From assembly GCF_018332715.1 (NCBI RefSeq), contig NZ_BOQP01000052.1, positions 248,001 to 312,000 on the forward strand: 64,000 nt of DNA, read 5' to 3'. The translations under genes and the position numbers were made by a program. The notes below the pieces were generated by a model that was not told the DNA's origin, made no database searches, and worked only from the letters and a program-made list of their open reading frames with translations. Below, one piece after another: positions 9,221-18,225 of the stretch. Source of the DNA: Winogradskya consettensis. Lineage in GTDB: Bacteria; Actinomycetota; Actinomycetes; Mycobacteriales; Micromonosporaceae. The first letter of the stretch is position 1. Each line of letters opens with the position of its first letter.

Positions 9221-9426
9221 ATGGACACAGTCACGACGCTGACCGCAACGACGCTTCAACTCTCCGAGGTCGTCGCCCGCCAAGACAGCCCTGAATGCGA
9301 TCGGCACACACCGACGCGTAGCCCTCAGCGACATCTTGACCCACCGCCAACAGGGCATCCCAGTGCCAACGCCAGGCCTACGAAGCCATGATGGCCGACC
9401 AGGACGATCTAGGCATTCACGAATAG
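9221..9426 (+). pseudogene. Broken excisionase-type HTH gene
   Basis: No single frame spans this stretch, but its pieces read like one small excisionase-family DNA-binding protein. One frame from about 9280 gives NAIGTHRRVALSDILTHRQQ, matching the VGTHRRxxLxDLLxY wing of MerR/Xis-type antitoxin or excisionase proteins. A second frame from about 9367 gives QRQAYEAMMADQDDLGIHE followed by TAG at 9424, matching the usual alanine-rich C-terminal helix. At least two frameshifts separate these parts. An AAAGGA site precedes the ATG at 9221. Read as a decayed remnant; partner toxin or integrase not seen here. Confidence 0.5.
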
Positions 9427-9433
9427 GCTCGCG

Positions 9434-10483
9434 CTAATCGACGACCGGTTCATAACCGAAGCCGGCGTGCGGCGCCAGGGCTACCAGGCGGTCGAGGACC
9501 GGTTCGGTGTTGGGGCCCCACATCTTGGAGACCACCCAGGTTCGGTCCTGGTCGTGCAGGGGCGAGTCGAGGAACCAGCGGCCGAGGCGTTTGGGGTTGC
9601 CGGGGTAGGTGGCCAGGAATGCCTGGGCCAGGTCATCGCCGGTGAGGGTTCCGTCGACCGACAGGAATCTCGAGCGGGGTATGGCCGTGGTGAGCTGGTG
9701 GGCGGTGATACCGGCCTGGTGCAGGGCGGTGGCCATGGTGAGGATCGCCCAGCGTTTGCGGAGGGGGCCACTGCTGCCTTCAGGCGTGGTGACCTCGTAC
9801 TGGGTCCAGTCACGGCCATCGGTGCTCGCATGCCGGGCTTGCGTCTGCTTGCGGCGTATCTGGACGGTCAGTTCGCTTGCTTCCGGCAGCGGAATGATCT
9901 GCTGTATGTCGAGCAGCAGCCGCTCGCCGACCTTGTACGGGATGAGTTTCACGCAGCGGATGTCCACGCCGTACACGTCTGACAACCAGAGGACGGTCGT
10001 GGTGATCTCGCGGTCGAAGCCGGCCGCCACCAGAACCAGGCGGACTTCGCGGCTCAGGACCGCGTCCTCGCCGCCCGCGTCGTCCAGGAAGTCCGCCAGC
10101 CGGGTTCGCGCTTCGTCGACGGCTACCGGCTCCACCTGCGCGAGGTAGCGCTCATGATGTTCGACGAGATCGTCGAAGGTCATCACCGATACCATCGCGG
10201 CATAGCGGAGGGCCTGTAGTTCCAGATGGCCACCATCGGTGGTGCGCTTGAGTTCGATGACAACCAGGCGGCCGTCGCGGTCCACGCCCAGGAGATCGAT
10301 GCGTCGCCGGGCATCGGTGAAGGCGCCAAATTCTTCCGCTACGACCATGACACCGTCGACGATCATGTCTATGCGGGCTCGTAGCAGTCGCTGCAGATCG
10401 GCGCGTTCAAGGACCTGTTCGGCTGCGAAAGTGGTCGACGGCACCGGTTCCAAGACGTCAGGGGTCATCTCGAACAGCGGCAT
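9434..10483 (-). CDS. PD-(D/E)XK nuclease-like protein (NucS/DUF91-related)
   Basis: A 349-residue protein with an N-terminal domain resembling the NucS/RecB-type restriction nuclease fold. RRIDLLGVDRDGRLVVIELKRT (about residues 60-82) gives the D...ExK catalytic pattern (Asp in RRIDLL, Glu and Lys in VIELKR) and is followed by the QALRYAAMVS helix that completes the fold. The C-terminal half is unassigned. NucS acts in actinobacterial mismatch repair, but this protein is longer and lacks the NucS N-terminal DNA-binding domain at the expected place, so a stand-alone repair or defence nuclease is as likely. It is transcribed away from the PKS. Confidence 0.7.
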   Translation of the reverse strand: MPLFEMTPDVLEPVPSTTFAAEQVLERADLQRLLRARIDMIVDGVMVVAEEFGAFTDARRRIDLLGVDRDGRLVVIELKRTTDGGHLELQALRYAAMVSVMTFDDLVEHHERYLAQVEPVAVDEARTRLADFLDDAGGEDAVLSREVRLVLVAAGFDREITTTVLWLSDVYGVDIRCVKLIPYKVGERLLLDIQQIIPLPEASELTVQIRRKQTQARHASTDGRDWTQYEVTTPEGSSGPLRKRWAILTMATALHQAGITAHQLTTAIPRSRFLSVDGTLTGDDLAQAFLATYPGNPKRLGRWFLDSPLHDQDRTWVVSKMWGPNTEPVLDRLVALAPHAGFGYEPVVD

Positions 10484-10573
10484 CCGGCCATCATGTCAGC
10501 GCACTTTGCAGACAGCGTCCTCCGAACGGATCTACACCCGGGGGAGCTTGCTGGAGTCTGACATGTTGGGCTG

Positions 10574-13500
10574 GTGCTTGAGTCCATAGTGGATCTTGTT
10601 TGGCGGCATGCTGCTGAGCGGCCTGGTAAGACGGCTTTTGTTTGTGGCGGGCGTGGGGTCACGTTCGGGGAGCTGGAGGAGCTGACTCGGCGGTTTGCCG
10701 GGGGTCTGGCCGGGATGGGGGTCGGGCGGGGCGATGCCGTTGTCGTCTGCCTGCCGGCGGGGATCGATGCGGTGGTGGCGGTGCTGGGGATTGTGCGGGC
10801 CGCGGCTGTGGGTGTGCCCGTGGATCCTCGTGCTTCTACCGCTGAGCTGGAACGGCTCGTGCGGGATTGCCGGGCGACGGTTGTTGTTACCGACTCGGCT
10901 CATGGTGTTGCCGGGGTTGAGGTCGCGGCGGTTCTTGATCAGCCGGGTGCGGCGCGGGATGACCTCGGGCTGGATGAGGACTGCTGGATTCATTACACGT
11001 CGGGGAGCACCGGGCGGCCGAAGGGCGTTCTTTCCAGTCAGCGGATGTGGCTGGGGATGATTGATACGGCGCTGGTCAGGCATCAGGGGCTGCGCGAGGA
11101 TGACCGGTTCCTGTGGCCGTTGCCGCTGTTTCACGCGCTCGGGCATGCGCGGTGTGTGCTGGGTGTCGTGGTGCTGGGGGCGACCGCGATCATTCTGCCG
11201 TACCCGTCGGATTCCGATCTGATCGATGCTTTGGAAAGTGCGGAGCCGACCGTGCTGACCGGGGTCCCGACGACTTATCACCGATTGCTGGCCACCTTGA
11301 AAGAACAGAAGGTTGCCTCGAAAGGGTTGCGACTCTGTGTCACCGGCGGGGCGCCCTGTCCGCCTGAATTGCGACTCGCCATTCGGGAAGCGCTCGGGGC
11401 ACCGCTGGTCAACACGTATGGCAGCACCGAGACGTGTGGTGCGATCGCCATGGAATTGCCGGGGCCGGCACCCGCGGAGGGCTCTGTCGGGCGGGTTGTG
11501 GGTTTTGAGGTGCGGATCGTCGAGGGGGAGGTCTGGCTGCGGGGGCCGAGCCTGATGCGCGGCTATTTCAACCAGCCCGAGGCGACCGCTGAGGTGCTGG
11601 TTGACGGCTGGTATCGGACCGGGGATCTGGGGCGGCTCGAGAACGGCCATCTGTTCCTCAGTGGGCGCGCGCGGGATCTGATCATTCGCGGTGGGGCCAA
11701 TGTGCATCCGGCGGAGATCGAACGGGTGCTGATCGGGCTGCCGGGGGTCGCCGATGCCGCGGTGGCCGGGCGGGCGCATCACCGGCTGGGACAGGTGGCG
11801 GTCGGGTATGTCGTGCCCGCGAACAAGGATGTCGATCCGGTTGCGCTGCTCGCGGCCTGCCGGCGGGTCATGTCGGCCGCGAAGGCTCCGGACGAGATCC
11901 GGCTCGTGGACGCCATTCCGCGTACGGCCACCGGCAAAGTGATTCGCGACCAGCTGGACAGCACCACAGACCGGGACCCGATCGCGATTGTCGCCATGGC
12001 CTGCCGTTATCCGGGCGGTGTCGAGTCGCCCGAGGATCTGTGGGCGCTGGTCGACAACGAGGTCGACGCGATCACGCCGTTCCCGGCGGATCGCGGATGG
12101 GCGTCGGACCTTTACGACCCCGACCCGGACAGTGCGGGACATACGTACGCCCGAAACGGCGGCTTCCTGCAGAGCGCGACGGATTTCGACCCGGCACCCT
12201 TCGGAATCGGGCAGACCGAGGCGCTGGCCATGGATCCACAGCAGCGTGTCCTACTGGAAACCGCGTGGGAGCTGTGGGAGCGGGCCGGTATCGACCCGGC
12301 GAGTGTGCGTGGCAGCGACACCGGCACCTACGTCGGCCTGATGTACAGGGACTACGCGAACGGTGTCGACAGTGTGCCGGCGGAGGTCGAGGGGCATCTC
12401 GGGCTAGGGTCCGCGGGCAGTGTGGCGTCGGGGCGGATCGCGTACACGTTCGGGCTCACCGGTCCGGCGGTCACGGTCGACACCGCCTGCTCGTCCTCGC
12501 TGGTGGCGTTGCATGCCGCCGCGCGGGCCCTGAGCAGCGGCGACTGCGCGCTGGCGATCGCGGGGGGCGCCACGGTGATGTCGACGCCGGCGCCGTTCGT
12601 GGGGTTCAGCCGGCTCCGGGGGTTGTCGCCGGACGGCCGGGTCAAGGCGTTCTCAGCCGACGCCGACGGCACCGCGTGGGCCGAGGGCGTCGGGTTGCTG
12701 CTGCTGGAGCGGCTCGAGGACGCGCAGCGCAACGGGCACCCGGTGCTCGGTCTGCTGCGCGGCACGGCGGTCGGGTCGGACGGCGCGTCGAACGGGCTCG
12801 CGGCGCCGCACGGTCCCGCGCAGCAGCGGGTGATCCGGGCCGCGCTCAAGGATGCGGGGCTCGGGGCCGCGGACGTCGACGCGGTGGAGGCGCATGGCAC
12901 CGGCACGCTGCTCGGGGACCCTATCGAAGCCCAGGCGCTGCTGGCGACGTACGGCCGGGATCGTCCGTCGGGTCGTCCGCTGTGGCTGGGAACGGTGAAG
13001 TCGAACATCGGCCATACGCAGGCCGCTGCCGGGGTCGCCGGGGTGATCAAGATGGTGGAGGCGTTCCGGCACGGCACGCTGCCCCGGACGCTGCATGTCG
13101 ATCGGCCGAACGAGCACGTCGACTGGACCGCCGGCGACGTCTCGCTGCTGACCTCCGCACGCCCGTGGCCCAGGTCGGCGGAGCGTCCACGCCGGGCCGG
13201 CATCTCGTCCTTCGGCATCTCCGGCACCAACGCCCACGTGATCATCGAGGAACCACCCGCCGACCCGGCGCCGGAATCGACGACTCAACCGGGAATGCCC
13301 CTTTTATTCGCCGCCGCAGATGAGCAGGCACTGCAGGACACAGCCGCACGCCTGCTCGAGCACGAAAAGCTCGAGCACGGAAAGGTCGAGCCCCGAAAGG
13401 TCGAGCCCCGAAAGCCCGAGCACGGGCCTGTCGATGCGACGGCGTTGGGCACGACCCGGGCTGTCCAGCGATTCCGGGCGGCGGTGACCGGCGGAAGCGA

Positions 13501-16500
13501 AGGACTGGCAGCTCTCGCGGCCGGCCGAGCGCATCCGAACGTCGCGCTGGGCACGGGACGCCCGCCGGGGCAGGTGGTCTTCCTCTTCCCCGGCCAGGGC
13601 GCACAACGTCCCGGGATGCGCGACCTGCTGCCCTTCGACGTCTTCCGATCGGCGTACGACGAGGTCATGAAAGCCCTGGGCGACCCCGCCGAGGGAGACC
13701 GCACGGAGAACGCGCAGCCCGGCCTGTTCGCGTTCGGCGTCGCGGCGCACCGGCTGCTGCAGTCGTGGGGCATCCAGCCCGGCCTGCTCATCGGCCATTC
13801 GATCGGCGAGCTGGCCGCCGCGCACATAGCCGGAATCCTGTCCCTCGAGGACGCCGCGAAGCTTGTCTCCGCCCGGGCCAGGCTGATGGGCGAACTGCCA
13901 CCGGGCGGTGCGATGGCCGCCGTCAAGGCATCCGAGGCGGAGATCGTCCCGCTCCTGGACGACCGGGTCGGCATCGCGGCCATCAACGGCCCGCGGGACA
14001 TCGTGATCTCCGGGGACGAGGCGGCCGTCGAACGGGTCACCCGCGGCTTCCGGGCCAAGGCCCTGCGGGTCAGTCACGCTTTTCACTCGGTACGCATGGA
14101 GCCCATGCTGGACGAATTCGCGCAGGTGGCGGCGTCGCTCGACTACCGGAAGCCCGCCATCGCGATCGTTTCCACGCTGACCGGGCTCCCCGCGACCGGC
14201 GACGACCTGCGCAGCGCGGGGTACTGGGTGCGCCAGGTCCGCGAGCCCGTGCGTTTCGCCGCGGCGATCAGCGACGTCACCGGCCTGTTCGTGGAGCTGG
14301 GTCCGGCACCGGCGCTGGCCGCTCTCGTGCCGCACGAGGTTCTCCCGGTGTCCGCGGACGGCGCGGCGCGGCTCTGGGCGTACGGCGTGGATGTGGATCG
14401 GGTGGCACTGCTCGGTCGTGGGGATCCGAAGGTCGCCGCGACGCTGCCGACCTATCCCTTCCAGCGGAAGCGTTTCTGGCTGTCCGAGGGCAGCGCACCG
14501 GCCAGAAAGCGGCTGCTCGACACGATGTTCGCCGTGCCCGGAACCGGGCGGCACATGGCGACCGGCCGGCTGTCGCTGACCGCGCAACCGTGGCTGCGCG
14601 ACCACGCGATCGGCGGCGAACCGCTCGTGCCCGGCACGGCGTTCGTCGAGCTGGCGACGGCGTTCGGACGCTGGGCCGGGGTGCCGGTCGTGGCCGAGCT
14701 CGCGATCAGCCAGGGCCTGGTCGTCACCGATGACGAGGTGGATCTGCAACTGATCCTCGGCGAGCCGGAACCCGACGGCACCCGCGCACTCGAAATCCAC
14801 GCGCAGCAGCTGCACGCAAGCGGCCGCTGCGAACCGGCCGCACCGGAGGCCGACGACGACTGGACCTGGGCAGCCGTTTGGCCGCCCGAGGGGGCGACGC
14901 CGATCGACATCGCCGAGCTTTACGCCGACGGCGGTTACGGTCCCGCTTTCCGCGGGGTGACGGCTGCCTGGCGGCACGGCGATCACATGTACGCGGAGGT
15001 GAGCCTGCCCAGCGCGGCCGGGAACGGCGGCGCCGACCTGCACCCCGCGCTGGTGGACGCCGCCCTGCATCCGGCGCGGCTGTTCGATGCCGGCGACCGT
15101 ACCCAGCGCCTGCCCTTCGTGTGGTCGGGTGTGCGCCGTTATGCGGGTGGTGCCACGTCCGCCCGGGTCCGCCTCACGCGTGGGGCGCCGGACCAGATCG
15201 CGGTTCGCCTCGCCGGTCCGGACGCGAGGCCGCTGCTCTCGGTGGAGTCGCTCACGTTGCGGTCGGTGCCGCGGGCGCTCTTCCGGCCGTCGTGGGTCCC
15301 GGTCACGCTGCCCACGAGCGGTCCCGGGCGGCAAGTTCTCGATCTCTCGTACGCTGCGCCGCGCACCCCCGGGGACGTACGCGACCAGGTCTGGTCCGCC
15401 GCCGAGAAGTTGCGTTCCCTGCTCCCCGGCCCGGAGCCCCTGGTCGTCACCACCCGGTCGGCAGCCGTCGCGGGGCTCGTCCGGGTCGCCGCCGCCGAAT
15501 ACCCGGGGCAGGTCGCACTCGTCGAGCTCGACGGCACCCCGGAATCGGAAGAGGCGTTGCCCGCCGCGATCAGGGCCACGGACCCCGAGCTGCGGATCAC
15601 GCGCGGCGAGGTGGGCGCACCCCGACTGGTCCGGGCCGAGAGCGACACCGAGGGCACAGCCGATTTCGGTGCGGGCAGCGTCCTCATCACCGGCGGCACC
15701 GGGGCGCTGGCCGGTGTCGTCGCACGTCACCTCGCGGGTGCTCACGGCGTACTCAACATGGTGTTGGTGAGCAGAAGCGGCGACCGGGCCGCGGGCGCCG
15801 CATCCCTGAAAAAGGATCTCGGTGACCGCGTCTCGATCGTCGCGGCCGATATCAGCGACCGTGCCGCACTCGCGCGGGTCCTCGCGCAGGCCGACCCGCC
15901 GGTGACCGCGGTGGTGCATGCCGCCGGAGTGATCGACGACGGCACGATCGAGTCGCTCAGCCGGGAACGCGCCGACGCCGTGCTGCGACCCAAGGTCGAC
16001 GCCGCCTGGCACCTCGACGAGCTGACCGGCGACCTGGCCGCGTTCATCCTGTTCTCGTCGGCGAGCGGGCTGCTCGGCAACCCCGGCCAGGGCGCCTACG
16101 CGGCCGGCAACTCGTTCCTCGACGACCTGGCCCGGCGCCGGCACGCGGCGGGCAGACCCGCGCTTTCGCTCGCCTGGGGCCCGCTCGACCTCGACGGCGG
16201 CATGGAGATCGGCAGGTCACGGCTGCGGCCGATGACGCCGCAGGAGATCACGGCCGCTTTCGACGCGGCGCTGCACAGTGCCGAGCCGGTGCTCGCGCCG
16301 ATCGTGCTCGACCGTCCCGCCGCAGCCCGCCCGGCTCCGGAGCGACCCCAACCCGTTTCCCTGCGCGGTCTCAGCGGTGAGGAGCTGACAGCCAAGCTCA
16401 ATCTGCTCGTACGCGACGAAGTGGCGAGCGAACTCGGCTATCCCGACCCGGCGATGGTCGACGTCCGCACCGCGTTCACCGATCAGGGCCTCGACTCCGT

Positions 16501-17509
16501 GGGCTCGATCCAGTTGCGCACGCGGCTGGTCGCGGCGACCGGGGTGCCCATGCCAGCCACTGTCGTCTTCGACCATCCGAGCCCGGCGGCGCTGGCGCAG
16601 TGGATCGCCGGGGAGCTGGCCCATGCGCCCGCGGTGCCCGTGGTGGCCGAAGCACCACGCACGGTGGCCGAGCTCTTCCACGCGATCGCCGGTTCGGGGC
16701 AGTACTGCATGGCCGTGAACCTGCTGATCAGCGCGTCTGCTCTACCTTCTCGGCGAGGGGACGAAGCCGCTCCGCCGGTGGCGCTCGCCGATTCCGCGGA
16801 CGGGCCGGTGCTGGTGTGCCTGCCGTCGTTCGGGCCGCTGGGGGTGGCCGAGTTCCTGCCGTTCAGCCGGGCGGTCGGGGGCGCTGTGGCGGTGGTGCCG
16901 TTGCCGGGGTTCGATGCTCGTCCGCGCGTACCCACCTCGTTTGATGATCTGATCGCTCAGCTCGCGGATCTCGCAGCGCAGGCGGCGTACGGCCGGCCCT
17001 TTGTCCTGGTCGGACGGTCGAGTGGCGGTCAGCTGGCGCACGCGGTGACGGCCCTGCTGGAGCGGCGGGATCGTCGTCCGGCGGGGCTGGTGCTGCTCGA
17101 CACCTACGAGAACGACCTGGGTGCGGTCACCCGCGAGGAGTGGCTGGCGGCCCTGCTGGCGTCGGGGCTGAGCCGGCTGCGGGGCCGTCTCGACCCGGCC
17201 GCCGAGCAGGCCGCACTGCTCGGCGCGGGTGCCTATCTGCGGCTGATGCGTGGCTGGCACCCGGCACCGCTGAGCACGCCCAGCCTGCTCGTCGGCGTCG
17301 CATCACCCGTCGCGGGCATGCCGGCGGACTGGAAGACCTCGCGATCGGGGCCGCACACCCGCGTCGAGGTGCCGGGTGATCATCTCACCATGCTCGACGA
17401 GCAGGCGGCAGCTACCGCGGCGGCTGTCCGAGCCTGGCTATCGGATCCACACCACGATGCCGGTGAGGTTGTTCAGGACGGCGGCGACGCCGGCGCGGAC
17501 GGCGGCTGA
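10574..17509 (+). CDS. Single-protein type I PKS: CoA-ligase-KS-AT-DH-KR-ACP-TE
   Basis: A 2311-residue polyketide synthase. Domains in order: acyl-activating ligase (1-460; YTSGSTGRPKG near 140-150, TGDLGRL near 350, catalytic Lys455 in TATGKVIRD); KS (470-895; Cys639, His774, His814 all present); AT (997-1294; GHSIGE with Ser1076, HAFH at 1168-1171, which predicts malonyl-CoA); DH (1326-1566; HxxxGxxxxP with His1344, Asp1495); KR (GGTGALAG at 1707-1714, IDD motif, Ser and Tyr of the active site in FSSASG and GAYAAGN); ACP (Ser1975 in GLDSV); TE (Ser2149 in GRSSG). There is no ER and no carrier domain between ligase and KS. One module with reducing DH/KR and TE suggests iterative use or a single extension of an activated starter acid. 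Starts at GTG. No tailoring, transport or resistance genes adjoin. Confidence 0.95.
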   Translation: MLESIVDLVWRHAAERPGKTAFVCGGRGVTFGELEELTRRFAGGLAGMGVGRGDAVVVCLPAGIDAVVAVLGIVRAAAVGVPVDPRASTAELERLVRDCRATVVVTDSAHGVAGVEVAAVLDQPGAARDDLGLDEDCWIHYTSGSTGRPKGVLSSQRMWLGMIDTALVRHQGLREDDRFLWPLPLFHALGHARCVLGVVVLGATAIILPYPSDSDLIDALESAEPTVLTGVPTTYHRLLATLKEQKVASKGLRLCVTGGAPCPPELRLAIREALGAPLVNTYGSTETCGAIAMELPGPAPAEGSVGRVVGFEVRIVEGEVWLRGPSLMRGYFNQPEATAEVLVDGWYRTGDLGRLENGHLFLSGRARDLIIRGGANVHPAEIERVLIGLPGVADAAVAGRAHHRLGQVAVGYVVPANKDVDPVALLAACRRVMSAAKAPDEIRLVDAIPRTATGKVIRDQLDSTTDRDPIAIVAMACRYPGGVESPEDLWALVDNEVDAITPFPADRGWASDLYDPDPDSAGHTYARNGGFLQSATDFDPAPFGIGQTEALAMDPQQRVLLETAWELWERAGIDPASVRGSDTGTYVGLMYRDYANGVDSVPAEVEGHLGLGSAGSVASGRIAYTFGLTGPAVTVDTACSSSLVALHAAARALSSGDCALAIAGGATVMSTPAPFVGFSRLRGLSPDGRVKAFSADADGTAWAEGVGLLLLERLEDAQRNGHPVLGLLRGTAVGSDGASNGLAAPHGPAQQRVIRAALKDAGLGAADVDAVEAHGTGTLLGDPIEAQALLATYGRDRPSGRPLWLGTVKSNIGHTQAAAGVAGVIKMVEAFRHGTLPRTLHVDRPNEHVDWTAGDVSLLTSARPWPRSAERPRRAGISSFGISGTNAHVIIEEPPADPAPESTTQPGMPLLFAAADEQALQDTAARLLEHEKLEHGKVEPRKVEPRKPEHGPVDATALGTTRAVQRFRAAVTGGSEGLAALAAGRAHPNVALGTGRPPGQVVFLFPGQGAQRPGMRDLLPFDVFRSAYDEVMKALGDPAEGDRTENAQPGLFAFGVAAHRLLQSWGIQPGLLIGHSIGELAAAHIAGILSLEDAAKLVSARARLMGELPPGGAMAAVKASEAEIVPLLDDRVGIAAINGPRDIVISGDEAAVERVTRGFRAKALRVSHAFHSVRMEPMLDEFAQVAASLDYRKPAIAIVSTLTGLPATGDDLRSAGYWVRQVREPVRFAAAISDVTGLFVELGPAPALAALVPHEVLPVSADGAARLWAYGVDVDRVALLGRGDPKVAATLPTYPFQRKRFWLSEGSAPARKRLLDTMFAVPGTGRHMATGRLSLTAQPWLRDHAIGGEPLVPGTAFVELATAFGRWAGVPVVAELAISQGLVVTDDEVDLQLILGEPEPDGTRALEIHAQQLHASGRCEPAAPEADDDWTWAAVWPPEGATPIDIAELYADGGYGPAFRGVTAAWRHGDHMYAEVSLPSAAGNGGADLHPALVDAALHPARLFDAGDRTQRLPFVWSGVRRYAGGATSARVRLTRGAPDQIAVRLAGPDARPLLSVESLTLRSVPRALFRPSWVPVTLPTSGPGRQVLDLSYAAPRTPGDVRDQVWSAAEKLRSLLPGPEPLVVTTRSAAVAGLVRVAAAEYPGQVALVELDGTPESEEALPAAIRATDPELRITRGEVGAPRLVRAESDTEGTADFGAGSVLITGGTGALAGVVARHLAGAHGVLNMVLVSRSGDRAAGAASLKKDLGDRVSIVAADISDRAALARVLAQADPPVTAVVHAAGVIDDGTIESLSRERADAVLRPKVDAAWHLDELTGDLAAFILFSSASGLLGNPGQGAYAAGNSFLDDLARRRHAAGRPALSLAWGPLDLDGGMEIGRSRLRPMTPQEITAAFDAALHSAEPVLAPIVLDRPAAARPAPERPQPVSLRGLSGEELTAKLNLLVRDEVASELGYPDPAMVDVRTAFTDQGLDSVGSIQLRTRLVAATGVPMPATVVFDHPSPAALAQWIAGELAHAPAVPVVAEAPRTVAELFHAIAGSGQYCMAVNLLISASALPSRRGDEAAPPVALADSADGPVLVCLPSFGPLGVAEFLPFSRAVGGAVAVVPLPGFDARPRVPTSFDDLIAQLADLAAQAAYGRPFVLVGRSSGGQLAHAVTALLERRDRRPAGLVLLDTYENDLGAVTREEWLAALLASGLSRLRGRLDPAAEQAALLGAGAYLRLMRGWHPAPLSTPSLLVGVASPVAGMPADWKTSRSGPHTRVEVPGDHLTMLDEQAAATAAAVRAWLSDPHHDAGEVVQDGGDAGADGG
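13355..13429 (+). repeat. 15-bp tandem repeat in the PKS KS-AT linker
   Basis: Five consecutive 15-bp units (type CTCGAGCACGGAAAG / GTCGAGCCCCGAAAG, two units identical) encode a charged E-H/P-x-K pentapeptide ladder at about residues 928-952, just after KS and before AT. Units keep the reading frame, so copy number could vary without breaking the enzyme. Confidence 0.85.
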
Positions 17510-18097
17510 GCAGCGGTCCGCGGTGAAGGACGCCGGGTCGTAGGTCGAGGCCGAGCCGAGCCCTTCGCCGCGGAACGACGCGCCGGACCAGTCGACCGAC
17601 GTGACGTTGCCGGTCGGCTCGGCGAGCTCCGCGCCGACCACGAGGAACTGCTGGTCCAGGTGGCTCGGGGTTACGAGCGCGAGCGGGTCGACCAACTCGT
17701 TGCCCGCGGTGACGATGAGGTCCGGCTTCAGGTCGAGCGCCTTGACCGTGCCCGCCACGTGGTCGTTCCCGGCCTTGACGGTCCGCAGGTCGACGTCCTC
17801 GGCCCCGGCCCAGTCCTCGACCGCTTTCACCAGAGCCTTTGTCGGGGCGTCCTCCCCGGCGGTGAGCAGCACGACGCGGTAGCCCTTCGACGGGTGGACC
17901 CCGTCCCACGAACCTGGCGCCGGCGTGACGGTCGCCTCCGGGGCGGGCGGGGTCGATGGGTCGACAAACCCCGGGCCGAGGGTGCCGATCGCGCTCGGTG
18001 CCGCGTGCGGTTGCGACCAGTCGCTCCCGGAGCCGCATCCGGTGATCAGCGCGGCGGCCGCGGTCAGCACGACTGCGGCCTTCAGCATGGGGCGCAA
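17438..18097 (-). CDS. Exported lipoprotein, BMP/substrate-binding-like
   Basis: A 219-residue lipoprotein: signal peptide with lipobox LITGC (Cys at about residue 21), a Pro/Ala-rich spacer (30-65), then an alpha/beta domain. The pattern YRVVLLTAG...ALVKAVEDWA...LDLKPDLIVTAGNELVDPLALVTPSH resembles one lobe of basic-membrane-protein/periplasmic-binding lipoproteins. It is shorter than the 330+ residues usual for that family, so binding ability is uncertain. The TTG start at 18097 has a GAGG site 6-7 bases upstream; an ATG at 18088 is the alternative. The last 72 bp overlap the 3' end of the PKS gene on the other strand. Confidence 0.7.
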   Translation of the reverse strand: MRPMLKAAVVLTAAAALITGCGSGSDWSQPHAAPSAIGTLGPGFVDPSTPPAPEATVTPAPGSWDGVHPSKGYRVVLLTAGEDAPTKALVKAVEDWAGAEDVDLRTVKAGNDHVAGTVKALDLKPDLIVTAGNELVDPLALVTPSHLDQQFLVVGAELAEPTGNVTSVDWSGASFRGEGLGSASTYDPASFTADRCSAAVRAGVAAVLNNLTGIVVWIR

Positions 18098-18225
18098 GGC
18101 TTTTCCTCTTACGTGGTGAAGGGGGGTTCGGGCTCTTTCCTATCCCAGTTCCGGCGCGCCGCAAGAGTCTGGATGATCTTGTTGCCATCGGTTCGCCCGC
18201 GAGCCCCACGCCGTTAACCCGGTTC

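Noticed and set aside
9191..9391. 66-codon ORF as an intact small gene
   Set aside because: Its second half is low-complexity, while two other frames give protein-like excisionase segments; better read as a pseudogene.
11930..11990. Possible loading ACP between ligase and KS of the PKS
   Set aside because: The gap is about 15 residues and has no GxDS motif, so a carrier domain cannot fit.
13304..16144. Antisense open frame of over 900 codons inside the PKS gene
   Set aside because: It mirrors the PKS in an antisense frame, is rich in Arg/Gly/His/Pro and shows no domain; an artefact of high GC.
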